Source: Dehalococcoidia bacterium (GTDB lineage Bacteria; Chloroflexota; Dehalococcoidia; Bin125). From it: a stretch of DNA of 19,531 nucleotides. Position numbers and translations under genes: made by a program. This document shows, piece by piece, positions 6,662 through 14,541 of the stretch. Under the pieces are notes generated by a model. It saw nothing but the letters and a program-made list of their open reading frames with translations, ran no database searches and was not told the DNA's origin. The stretch spans positions 1 through 19,531 of the forward strand of contig RKRS01000075.1 in NCBI GenBank assembly GCA_007571275.1. Reading direction: 5' to 3'. Positions within the stretch are counted from its first letter, which is position 1. Each line of letters opens with the position of its first letter.

Positions 6662-8059
6662 GTGAGCGCAAAACCGGCCACTGTGGGGCAGCTGAAGGAA
6701 TCCGGATACCAACCTCGAACCGTCCGGGCAGAGATTCGCGACAATCTGATCGCGCGGCTCGAGGCGGGTGGGCCGCTCTTCCCCGAGATTCACGGGTATG
6801 AGGACACAGTCGTGCCTGCGCTCGAAAACGCGCTGCTAGCCGAACAGGATGTGATCTTCCTCGGCGAGCGCGGACAGGCCAAAAGTCGCATGATTCGCGC
6901 GCTGACCGGCCTGCTCGATGACGAGACGCCGGTGCTTGAGGGAGTTGAGATCTTCGAGGAACCGCTCGCTCCAATCTCGCTCGAGGGCAAGCAGCAGGTC
7001 GAAGAGTTGGGCGATGAGGCGCCAATCCGCTGGATCCCACGCAGCGACCGCTACGGCGAGAAACTGGCCACGCCCGATATCACGATCGCCGACCTGATCG
7101 GCGAGGTCGACCCGATCAAAGTGGCTGAAGGTCGCTATCTCTCTGATGAACTCACGATCCATTTCGGGCTGATCCCGCGCACCAATCGCGGCATCTTCTG
7201 TATCAACGAGCTGCCCGACCTGGCCGAGCGTATTCAGGTCGGTCTGCTCAACATCATGGAAGAGCGTGACGTCCAGATTCGTGGTTTCCGCGTGCGGTTG
7301 CCGCTGGACGTATTGATTGTGGCCTCGGCCAATCCCGAGGACTACACCAATCGCGGCCGCATCATTACACCGCTCAAAGACCGTTACGGCGCGCAGATTC
7401 GCACGCACTATCCGTCTGAACTGGAGACGGAACTGGAAATCGTCTCTCAGGAATCAGCGCCAATGGCTGCGCCCGGACGCCAGATCAACACGCCTGACTA
7501 CATGGCCGAGATCGTCGCCGAGATCGTGCGCCTGGCGCGGCGCAGCCCGGATGTCTCGCAGCGTTCCGGCGTCTCGGTGCGAGCGTCGATCGCCGGTTAC
7601 GAGACGCTGACCGCAAACGCCATGCGCCGCGCAATTCTCGCCGGCGAGAATCAGGTTGCGCCGCGTATCTGCGACCTCTGGCATCTCGCGCCTGCGCTAC
7701 AGGGCAAGATGGAGCTTGAGACCGTAGACGAGGGCGCGGACGAGAAGGTGATCGAGAAGCTGATCGCGGGCGCGATCGCTGTCGTCTTCGGGCGCTATTT
7801 CGATCTCGGCGCGCTGGAACTGGTGATCGCCCAGTTCCGCTCCGGGCTCGCGGTTGAGGTCGGTGAGGCGCTCAGGGCCGGCGATTATGCGACGATCGTC
7901 GGGCGAATCGAAGGTCTTGACGAGGCGCTACAACCACTGGACGTCGGCGAGGACGCGGCCTCGCTCGCCGCGGCGATTGAGTTTTTGCTCGAAGGCCTGC
8001 ATCTGAACAAGCGGTTGAACAAGGATGTCGTCGGCGGCAACGTGTTCTACCGCGCCTGA
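6662..8059 (+). CDS. MoxR/ChlI-type AAA+ ATPase
   Basis: Protein of 465 aa. Walker A is GERGQAKS (residues 68-75), with Ala where most P-loops have Gly before Lys, a common MoxR form. The Walker B region reads GIFCINELPDL, so the usual Asp-Glu pair is Asn182-Glu183. Sensor 1 is in ASANPED (N224) and an arginine finger is likely R241 in PLKDRYG. An insertion between Walker A and B (about 95-170) is as in Mg-chelatase ChlI-like proteins. Members of this family work with VWA-domain partners to remodel proteins or insert cofactors, and the VWA gene follows after 45 bp. These proteins are often labelled magnesium chelatase, but no chlorophyll gene is in the window and that function should not be assumed. 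Confidence 0.9.
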   Translation: MSAKPATVGQLKESGYQPRTVRAEIRDNLIARLEAGGPLFPEIHGYEDTVVPALENALLAEQDVIFLGERGQAKSRMIRALTGLLDDETPVLEGVEIFEEPLAPISLEGKQQVEELGDEAPIRWIPRSDRYGEKLATPDITIADLIGEVDPIKVAEGRYLSDELTIHFGLIPRTNRGIFCINELPDLAERIQVGLLNIMEERDVQIRGFRVRLPLDVLIVASANPEDYTNRGRIITPLKDRYGAQIRTHYPSELETELEIVSQESAPMAAPGRQINTPDYMAEIVAEIVRLARRSPDVSQRSGVSVRASIAGYETLTANAMRRAILAGENQVAPRICDLWHLAPALQGKMELETVDEGADEKVIEKLIAGAIAVVFGRYFDLGALELVIAQFRSGLAVEVGEALRAGDYATIVGRIEGLDEALQPLDVGEDAASLAAAIEFLLEGLHLNKRLNKDVVGGNVFYRA

Positions 8060-8104
8060 CCGCACGTCGCCGGCCAGACACAGACAAGATTGATGGAGTG
8101 AGCC

Positions 8105-10270
8105 ATGCCCACCCGATTCCGATACTCGCAGTGGGATGGCACGCAGGACGTTCCCGCGCTCGACGCCGACGACGTGCTGCAATCGCTCTCCGACGACCTG
8201 CTCTCGTTTGGCGACCTGCAGCAGGCCCTGCGCAACATGATGCAGCGCGGCATACGCAGGCCGGACGGCGATCGCACCGACGGAATGCGGGACCTGCTCC
8301 AGCGCCTGCGGCAGCAGCGCCGCCAGCAGCTTGAGCGCTTTGACCTGTCGTCGGTGTTTGATGACATCCAACGCCAGCTCGACGAGATTCTCGACCTTGA
8401 GCGCGACACGTTGGATGATCGAATGGATGAGGTTGGGCCACGCCCGCAGCCTCAGCAGCCGACGGGCGAATCGCAGTCAGGCGAACCGAGCGAAGCAGGC
8501 CAGCCGCAGAGTCAAGCGGGCGACCAGCAAACAGGTCCGGAATCTGGCCAGCAGTCCGGACAGCAGCAGATGTCTCCGTTGACCGAAGAGGAGATGGATC
8601 GGCTGAAGGAAGCCCTGCGTCAGCGTCTGGAGCGCAAGCAGGAGCAGATCGATCGGTTGCCTGAGGACGCCGCCGGCCAGGTCAAAGAGCTGCAGGAGTA
8701 CGAGTTCGAGAACGAAGAAGCTCGTCAGAAATACGAGGAACTGCTCGAGCAGCTGAAGCAGGCGATGATGAATCGCTTCTTCAACGACATGAATCAGATG
8801 CTCTCCGATATGTCGCCCGAGGACATGGAGCGCATGCGGCAGATGATGCAGGACCTCAACGAGATGTTGGAGCGTCAGCGTCGCGGCGAGGATCCTCGCT
8901 TTGATGACTTCATGGACCAGTACGGCGACATGTTCGGTGACAACCCGCCGCAGTCGCTGGAGGAACTGGTCGAGCAGATGCAGCGTCAAGCCGCGCAGAT
9001 GCAGAATCTGATGTCGTCGCTGCCGGGCGACATGCGTCAGCAGCTAAATGATCTGATGCAGCAGCGCATGGACGAAATGGGCATGGGCCAGGAACTGGCG
9101 CAATTGGCGCAGAATCTGGAAGCGCTCTACCCGATGCGAGACATGCTGAATCAGTACCCGTTTCGTGGGCAGGAAGAGTTGGATCTGCAGGCTGCGATGT
9201 CGCTGATGGGCGACATGCAACAGCTGGACGAACTTGAACGCGCCCTCGAGCGGGTGCAGTACGGCGGCAACATCGAGGACATCGACCCAGATTTGCTCGA
9301 AGAGCTGATGGGCGAGGAGGCGCGGGAAATTCTCGAACAGCTCAAGCAACTGCTGGAACTGCTGGAAGAGGCTGGCTACCTCGAGAAGAAGGGCAACTCA
9401 TACGAGCTGACTCCGCGTGGCAACCGCCGTATCGGCGAAAAGGCGCTGGCCGAGATCTACGCCAACCTGAAGCGTCAGAACTTCGGCAAGCACAACGTGC
9501 CTGAGACCGGTCGCTACGGCGACCGCGCTGACGACACCAAGGCCTACGAGTTCGGAGACCCATTCCATCTGCATCTCAAAGAGACGATCTCCAACGCCAT
9601 CCTGCGTACCGCTCCTGAAGGCGGTCCCCAACTTCCTGTGCGTCTCACCCCCGACGACTTCGAGGTCTACCGCTCCGAGACGCTGACGCAGACGGCGACC
9701 GTGGTGATGCTCGACCTCTCCTGGTCGATGGCGCTGCGCGGATCGTTCCAGGCCGCCAAGAAAGTCGCGATGGCGCTGAACAACCTGATTCGGATGCAGT
9801 ACCCGCGCGACTCGCTGTACCTGATCGGCTTCAGCGCCTATGCGCGCGAACTCAAGGCTGACCAGCTGCCCTACGTGCGCTGGGATGAAACCGTGCTCGG
9901 TACCAATATGCACCACGCGCTATTGATCGCGCAGCAGCTGCTGGCCAAGCACAAGCTCGGCACGCGACAGATCATCATGATCACCGACGGCGAGCCGACC
10001 GCGCATCTCGAACAGGGACGCTCGTACTTCGCCTACCCCCCTTCTCCACTGACGATTCGGGAAACGCTCAAAGAGGTCAGGCACTGCACGAAGAAAGACA
10101 TTGTGATCAATGTCTTCATGCTCGACCGCAGCTACTACCTCAAGGAATTCGTCGACCGCGTGGCGCGGATCAATGGCGGGCGCGTGTTCTACAGCCAGCC
10201 GGATGAGCTGGGCGAGTACGTCCTGCATGACTTCGTCACGCATCGTCGAAAGACGCTGACCCGATCCTGA
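8105..10270 (+). CDS. VWA-domain protein, partner of the MoxR-type ATPase
   Basis: Protein of 721 aa. The C-terminal VWA domain (about residues 530-712) has an intact MIDAS metal site: DLSWS (D537, S539, S541), T600 in GTNMHH, and D628 in MITDGEPT. The N-terminal 110 residues are helical. A Gln/Gly/Ser/Pro-rich low-complexity linker runs from about 112 to 157. A long helical, Gln-, Glu- and Met-rich segment (about 160-425) follows, including NDMNQMLSDMSPEDMERM. A winged-helix-like patch (LEEAGYLEKKGNSYELTPRG) lies near 420-440. There is no signal peptide or TM segment, so it acts in the cytoplasm. The ATG at 8105 has GGAG at 8095-8098. It pairs with the upstream ATPase in the same way as ChlI-ChlD or MoxR-VWA systems. 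Confidence 0.9.
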   Translation: MPTRFRYSQWDGTQDVPALDADDVLQSLSDDLLSFGDLQQALRNMMQRGIRRPDGDRTDGMRDLLQRLRQQRRQQLERFDLSSVFDDIQRQLDEILDLERDTLDDRMDEVGPRPQPQQPTGESQSGEPSEAGQPQSQAGDQQTGPESGQQSGQQQMSPLTEEEMDRLKEALRQRLERKQEQIDRLPEDAAGQVKELQEYEFENEEARQKYEELLEQLKQAMMNRFFNDMNQMLSDMSPEDMERMRQMMQDLNEMLERQRRGEDPRFDDFMDQYGDMFGDNPPQSLEELVEQMQRQAAQMQNLMSSLPGDMRQQLNDLMQQRMDEMGMGQELAQLAQNLEALYPMRDMLNQYPFRGQEELDLQAAMSLMGDMQQLDELERALERVQYGGNIEDIDPDLLEELMGEEAREILEQLKQLLELLEEAGYLEKKGNSYELTPRGNRRIGEKALAEIYANLKRQNFGKHNVPETGRYGDRADDTKAYEFGDPFHLHLKETISNAILRTAPEGGPQLPVRLTPDDFEVYRSETLTQTATVVMLDLSWSMALRGSFQAAKKVAMALNNLIRMQYPRDSLYLIGFSAYARELKADQLPYVRWDETVLGTNMHHALLIAQQLLAKHKLGTRQIIMITDGEPTAHLEQGRSYFAYPPSPLTIRETLKEVRHCTKKDIVINVFMLDRSYYLKEFVDRVARINGGRVFYSQPDELGEYVLHDFVTHRRKTLTRS

Positions 10271-10292
10271 GCGCAGCGATTGGACGGGATGG

Positions 10293-11111
10293 GTGAGGCC
10301 GCGGATACGGTTGGCACGTCGGTTAGCGACGGCGCCGTTTCGTCTCGCCTGGCGGCTCATCCGCTTCGCTGTCCCACTGGCGCCAGAAGCGGCCCTGCAG
10401 CGCACGGTGTGGGCGATCGCCGGGATCGTCCTGACCATGGCCGTGGGCGTCGCTGGTTACGTGCTGATCGACGACTATTCGCCCTTCGACGCGCTCTATC
10501 AGACGACGCTGACGCTGACGACCGTGGGCTTCCAGGAAGTGCACCCGCTCAGCCGCGAGGCCAGGCTCTTCACCATTTTTCTGATGCTGTTTGGCGTTGG
10601 CATCGCCCTCTACCTGCTCGCCGCCATCGCTACCCTAATCCTTGAGGGCGACCTCTACCGCGACGTCCAGGAACGAAGGCAGCGCCGTATGATTGACCAG
10701 TTGTCAGGGCACACCATCTTCGTCGGCGCCGGCAGCATGGGCACGTTAGTGATCGAGAGTACCGGCGAACCGGTCGATTCATTCGTCCTGATCGAACAAA
10801 ACCACCACGCTGCTGAGAGCGCCCGCGCCCGCGATTGGCTAGTTGTTGAAGCGGACGCATCGGAACCGAGCGCCTTGCACCTCGCTGGAGTCGCTCACGC
10901 CGAGCGTCTTTACATTTTGACCGGCGACGATGGCGCCAACCTGATCATTACCCTCCGCGCCCGTGAAATTGCTCCCGAAATCGAGATCATCACCAGAATT
11001 AACCGACCAGGCAATGAAGACCTGATGCGACAAGCCGGCGCCTCTGATGTATTCTCACCCTTCCTGATCGCCGCCCAGCAGATCACCGAGCGGCACAGCA
11101 AAGCTACCTAG
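10293..11111 (+). CDS. Two-TM potassium channel with single RCK_N (TrkA-N) domain
   Basis: Protein of 272 aa. TM1 is about residues 38-58 and TM2 about 92-114, with a pore loop between them carrying the filter TTVGF (76-80) followed by QE rather than the usual GD. The cytosolic part is a Rossmann RCK_N domain with GAGSMG (145-150) and an acidic residue (E168) after the second strand, suiting NAD(H) or nucleotide binding. The protein ends soon after this domain, so the ligand-binding RCK_C domain of full MthK-type channels is missing. It should form a tetrameric K+ channel gated by a nucleotide or by a partner. The GTG start at 10293 lies 22 bp after the VWA gene, suggesting co-transcription. 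The start could be later, but the basic N-terminus is typical. Confidence 0.85.
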   Translation: MRPRIRLARRLATAPFRLAWRLIRFAVPLAPEAALQRTVWAIAGIVLTMAVGVAGYVLIDDYSPFDALYQTTLTLTTVGFQEVHPLSREARLFTIFLMLFGVGIALYLLAAIATLILEGDLYRDVQERRQRRMIDQLSGHTIFVGAGSMGTLVIESTGEPVDSFVLIEQNHHAAESARARDWLVVEADASEPSALHLAGVAHAERLYILTGDDGANLIITLRAREIAPEIEIITRINRPGNEDLMRQAGASDVFSPFLIAAQQITERHSKAT

Positions 11112-11138
11112 CCGCCACTGTTCCCTGCATACAACCAC

Positions 11139-11654
11139 TCAACTCTGCGACCGCCATTCGGACCAACGCCTGGCGAACATATTCAGGCCGGCTCGGTAAG
11201 CCACGCCCTGGATCAGCACGTTGCCGAAGAAGACGCCGGCGAAATATCCACCCAGGACGAGGAAGGCGATCGCAAAGGCCTTGGTCCAGCCGGGCAGCAG
11301 CAGGATCATCAGGATGGAGAGCGCGGTGGCCAGCAGGATGCCGGTCCAGGCGGCGAGATGCACATACAGACCTTCGCGCTTGCGCTTGGCGTGATAAATC
11401 TGCGCGAGGTCTCGATCGATCTTGTCGACGGCGGGCGTGCGATCGGTGGTCTCCCCGCAGATGCCACAGGAGTGCTCCTGGCCGATCGGCGCCGAGCAGT
11501 ACCCACAGAATCGACCGATGTTGGGAGCGCGACCAGCGCGAATCTCGGCGATCAGTTCATCCAAATCTGACGAGAACGGAACCTCACGGGTTGGTACGAA
11601 GTCACCGTCGCGGTAGGTCGGTTGCGAAACGGTCGGCGCGGTTCCTGTCGACAT
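11139..11654 (-). CDS. Zinc-ribbon protein with two membrane segments
   Basis: Protein of 171 aa, function not recognised. The N-terminal 45 residues are polar. A four-Cys zinc ribbon follows (C50, C53, C63, C66 in FCGYCSAPIGQEHSCGICGE), then an amphipathic basic stretch (HAKRKREGLY). Two hydrophobic helices sit at about 99-120 and 124-146, and the tail is Arg/Trp-rich. The topology suggests a small inner-membrane protein with a cytosolic zinc knuckle. It starts 5 bp after the stop of the VOC gene, so it is translated from the same message and probably coupled. The facing K+ channel gene ends 27 bp away on the other strand; no terminator hairpin is seen between them. Confidence 0.8.
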   Translation of the reverse strand: MSTGTAPTVSQPTYRDGDFVPTREVPFSSDLDELIAEIRAGRAPNIGRFCGYCSAPIGQEHSCGICGETTDRTPAVDKIDRDLAQIYHAKRKREGLYVHLAAWTGILLATALSILMILLLPGWTKAFAIAFLVLGGYFAGVFFGNVLIQGVAYRAGLNMFARRWSEWRSQS

Positions 11655-11659
11655 CGTGC

Positions 11660-12115
11660 TCAGTCGGGCCAGTCAGCCGGTCGTCGTCCAGGCAGCCAGG
11701 AGTAAATCTGAACCAGCACGCCGCCGGTGTCGCGTGGATGGATGAAGAACTGATTCCATTCGAAGTCGGTGTATGGCTCGCCCAGCGGTTCGATGCCCAT
11801 CTCCTCACGGATGTAGGCGCAGGCGGCGTCAGCGTCCTCGACCTCGACCGTGATGTGGTGCATCCCCGGCCCGCGCTGGTCAATGAACTTCTGCACGAAC
11901 GAGTCCTCGTCGAACGGCCCGATGATCTCCAGCCCGGTCTGTCGCTTGGGAAAGTGGAACTGCGAGACGCGGAAGCCGCCCTCATGGGACACGGTCCAAT
12001 GGTCGAGTTCGAGGCCGAAGAGCTGACTCCAGAACCTGCTGGCGGCCTTGGGGTCCTCGGCCGCGATTGCCAGGTGATCGAGCCGTACCCAGCCCAGGCC
12101 GTTCCGCTCAGGCAT
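11660..12115 (-). CDS. VOC-family protein (methylmalonyl-CoA epimerase/glyoxalase-like)
   Basis: Protein of 151 aa with the paired beta-alpha-beta-beta-beta modules of the vicinal oxygen chelate fold. The first module opens with RLDHLAIA (H14) and closes with GLEIIGPF (E63). The second opens with GMHHITVEV (H86/H87) and closes with GGVLVQIYS. By comparison with methylmalonyl-CoA epimerase (GIHHIAFEV ... GVLIEL), the residue at the last metal position is Gln136 instead of the usual Glu. The protein could be an epimerase-like enzyme, a lyase or a dioxygenase relative; the reaction cannot be fixed from sequence. No methylmalonyl-CoA mutase gene is nearby. It shares a 92-bp divergent intergenic region with the lipid kinase gene. 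Confidence 0.8.
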   Translation of the reverse strand: MPERNGLGWVRLDHLAIAAEDPKAASRFWSQLFGLELDHWTVSHEGGFRVSQFHFPKRQTGLEIIGPFDEDSFVQKFIDQRGPGMHHITVEVEDADAACAYIREEMGIEPLGEPYTDFEWNQFFIHPRDTGGVLVQIYSWLPGRRPADWPD

Positions 12116-12182
12116 GTTGCGCTCGCTCCAATCAGAGACCAGCTTATCTCAACCGCTGACTCGCATATGTCAGCCCATGAAG

Positions 12183-12194
12183 GCCCAATTGGGC
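12183..12194. promoter_or_regulatory. 12-bp perfect palindrome in divergent promoter region
   Basis: GCCCAATTGGGC is fully self-complementary and ends 13 bases before the ATG of the lipid kinase gene. It sits in the 92-bp space between divergent VOC and kinase genes. It is a candidate dimeric repressor site, but no promoter elements are clear enough to place it. Confidence 0.35.
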
Positions 12195-12207
12195 GTATGT
12201 TGCACGA

Positions 12208-13191
12208 ATGCAGATCCAGCCCAATGACATCGTCTTCGTACTCAACCCGAACGCCGGCAATACGCTGCGACCGCGCCAGCTGTCTGCGATATGCCACGCC
12301 GCCTGCTCACAGGCGGGCCACAACGCGTATGTGGTCACGACCAGAACTCCAGCGGAAGCAGCGGATGCGGCTTGCCTCGCGCATGAAGCTGGCGCGGCCG
12401 CCATCTTCGGCTGCGGCGGCGACGGCACGCTCTCCGCGATCCTGCAGGGACTGCCGAACGGCTCTCCGATAGCGCTCGGCGCAGTCCCGTTGGGCACCGC
12501 CAACGTCTGGGCCTACGAAACGAACTTGCCGAACACGCCACTGGCGGCAATCGCAGCCCAACTGGCCGCGTTGGACGGCGTCCATGGTGAGACGATGTGG
12601 CTTGACACGGGACGAGTCTGGTCAACGAATCCCGACGGTTCCGTCGCATCCCAACGATTCCTGCTGATGGCGAGTTGGGGACTGGACGCCGCAGCGGTGA
12701 GCGGCATTGTCGGCAGCGAGCGACGAAGCCGGATGAAGCGCGTGCTGGGCGAGCCCGCCTACTTTCTGTCGGCGGTGCGAGAGGCGCTCGGTCGTCGCGC
12801 CTGGCCGATCTCGCTCAGCCTCGATGGCGCTGCGCCATTCACCGTTGACGCCGCCATGTTGACGATCGGTAACACGCGAATGCTCGGCACCTGGCTGGAA
12901 GTCAATCCGCGGGCTACAGCCATCGACGGCGAGCTGGACCTGCTGCTCGTTGAGGGAGCGCCCTGGCGCGCGCTCGCGTTATCGCCATTCGCCCGCTACG
13001 GCTGGCTGCCGCAGGGGCCAGGCGTGACGAATATGCGCTTCCGTCACCTCGAGATCGCGCCGCTACGGGACGCGCCGCCAATGCAGATCGACGGAGACCC
13101 GGGCCCGGCCACATCGTACGCCATCGATATCGAACCGCAGGCGTTGCGAGCGCTCTGCCCGGCGCCGACGTCGGAAGTGCTGGGCGGCTGA
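12208..13191 (+). CDS. Diacylglycerol/sphingosine kinase-family lipid kinase (YegS/DagK-like)
   Basis: Protein of 327 aa. The catalytic domain has NPNAG (residues 13-17), the nucleotide-binding GGDGT (70-74) and PLGTAN (94-99). The C-terminal beta-sandwich domain carries AIDGELDLLLVEG and ends with MQIDGDPG, which are the features of the DAGK_cat/YegS family. These enzymes phosphorylate diacylglycerol, related lipids or long-chain bases at the inner membrane surface. PLGTAN replaces the more common PLGTGN, a mild change. The length is normal for the family and the ATG at 12208 fits the N-terminal strand. It ends 2 bp before the convergent R2-like gene. Confidence 0.88.
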   Translation: MQIQPNDIVFVLNPNAGNTLRPRQLSAICHAACSQAGHNAYVVTTRTPAEAADAACLAHEAGAAAIFGCGGDGTLSAILQGLPNGSPIALGAVPLGTANVWAYETNLPNTPLAAIAAQLAALDGVHGETMWLDTGRVWSTNPDGSVASQRFLLMASWGLDAAAVSGIVGSERRSRMKRVLGEPAYFLSAVREALGRRAWPISLSLDGAAPFTVDAAMLTIGNTRMLGTWLEVNPRATAIDGELDLLLVEGAPWRALALSPFARYGWLPQGPGVTNMRFRHLEIAPLRDAPPMQIDGDPGPATSYAIDIEPQALRALCPAPTSEVLGG

Positions 13192-13193
13192 CG

Positions 13194-14432
13194 CTAGTTC
13201 TGCGACACGGCGCGAACAGCGACAATCCCACCCTCGAGCGGATCCTTGATCTGGCCAATCAGCCCGGGATGGACCGTCGGACGGTCGAAGTTGATCGAGG
13301 CGAGGTTCTCGGTGTACGCGTCGTACTGGCGCTGGCGCAGTGTCTTCAACTGGTCGACGCCCGCCTGGAGGTTTTCGACGCCGCCCGCCATCAGCACGAT
13401 CAGCGCCTCGCGCTCAGTTGTCGAGAGGCGCATTTCCTGAACCAGCGCCGCTTCGGCGCGCAGGAACTGGATGTTGAGCCGTCGTTCCGCATCCGGCTTG
13501 TAGCGCGCGTACCAGTCCAGGTGGCCCAGACCGTACTCCAGGTGTCGCCGGGAGTCCTTGGCGATGAGGGCGAAGATGTCGCGCTCGACATCAGTCTGCG
13601 CCCACTCCGACGCTGACTCGAACAGGGCGACCTCGTAGCTCTTGTAGACGACGTTGAGCGCGATCAGCATGTCGGTGAAAGTCAGTCCCTGATACCAACC
13701 GCGGTAGATCTGGCCCAACGGAGCCTGGCCCAGTCCGCCGCCGTTGATCAGCGCTCGCTTACGCAGCACTTCGACCTTGCGGCCGGCGTCGAACGCCTGC
13801 GTGGCGAGGAACAGCTTGACCTCGTGGAAGCCGTAGGAAATCTCCTCGAGCCACCGACCGATGATCTTCTGCTCGACCAGTCCGTTATTTGAGTAGATCG
13901 TGCAGATCTGTCCGCCCGCCCGCTCCAGTTCTTCGGGTAAATCGGTGAGCCCGTTCTCCCAGTCAAGCTCAGTCGCGGGGATCCAGCGATCTTTGATCGC
14001 GTCTTCGTAGAGATCGACCGCGTTCTCCGACCAGACCTCGGCCTTGTCGAAGATCGAATAGCCGGCAGCCATGATCTGGCCGGTTGACTCCGTGCCGCGC
14101 GGCGCATCGTTGGGCAGATCCCACTGATCGGGCACTACGCCGTAACTGCCGATGTTGATGTCGCGCAGGCGCAGTCCGTCCGGTCCGGGCACTGCTTTGA
14201 GCCCGGTCTCGGCGGGCGTTTTGAAGATGTTGAACGGCGCCGAGCCAAAGGGGTTGTCGGGGTGGTTTTCGAGGAAATCGAGCCAACCGCTGACCTTGCC
14301 CTCGCTTAGTGCGCCGCGAGCCAGATTCTCGACCTGCTGATTCGTCGCGCGCGAGGTCTCCAGGCGCTCGATCAGCTCGTCCGACCAGCCGGCCTTTTTC
14401 GCGCGCACTTTGGTCGTCGTCGACAGTTCCAT
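13194..14432 (-). CDS. R2/ferritin-like paralogue lacking most diiron ligands
   Basis: Protein of 412 aa, clearly homologous to the next gene upstream. Shared blocks include LYEDAIKDRW, VLRKRALINGGG (about residues 222-233), the D-x-x-R-H helix and the C-terminal EALIVLMAGGVENL...DR. Against the neighbour's diiron ligands, four of six positions are replaced: Ala216 and Lys219 in place of the first ExxH, Lys264 for the helix-E Glu, and Ser294 for the Glu of the second ExxH. H297 is kept, and E187 may match the first Glu. It therefore cannot bind a normal diiron centre and is best read as a structural or regulatory subunit. It has about 55 extra N-terminal residues. The ATG at 14432 has GGGAG five bases upstream (14438-14442, minus strand). 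It was probably formed by duplication. Confidence 0.8.
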   Translation of the reverse strand: MELSTTTKVRAKKAGWSDELIERLETSRATNQQVENLARGALSEGKVSGWLDFLENHPDNPFGSAPFNIFKTPAETGLKAVPGPDGLRLRDINIGSYGVVPDQWDLPNDAPRGTESTGQIMAAGYSIFDKAEVWSENAVDLYEDAIKDRWIPATELDWENGLTDLPEELERAGGQICTIYSNNGLVEQKIIGRWLEEISYGFHEVKLFLATQAFDAGRKVEVLRKRALINGGGLGQAPLGQIYRGWYQGLTFTDMLIALNVVYKSYEVALFESASEWAQTDVERDIFALIAKDSRRHLEYGLGHLDWYARYKPDAERRLNIQFLRAEAALVQEMRLSTTEREALIVLMAGGVENLQAGVDQLKTLRQRQYDAYTENLASINFDRPTVHPGLIGQIKDPLEGGIVAVRAVSQN

Positions 14433-14471
14433 GTGGGCTCCCGAATATCTGTGTCCTGTGTCGTCAACGCA

Positions 14472-14502
14472 ATGACGGCCGCGCGTGCTGCACGGCCGTC
14501 AT
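14472..14502 (-). terminator. Hairpin between the two R2-like genes
   Basis: Perfect 10-bp arms ATGACGGCCG (14472-14481) and CGGCCGTCAT (14493-14502) enclose an 11-base loop. There is no following T-run on either strand, so a classic intrinsic terminator is unlikely. A partial terminator, RNA-stabilising stem or processing site that sets unequal expression of the two subunits is more plausible. Confidence 0.45.
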
Positions 14503-14541
14503 CGGGTGTGTCTCTACTCTCCGAGGTATGAAGCCGGTGAG

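Noticed and set aside
6662..10270. Magnesium chelatase (bchI/bchD) for bacteriochlorophyll synthesis
   Set aside because: Only the general AAA+/VWA pair is similar; there is no BchH or other pigment gene, and the Walker B differs.
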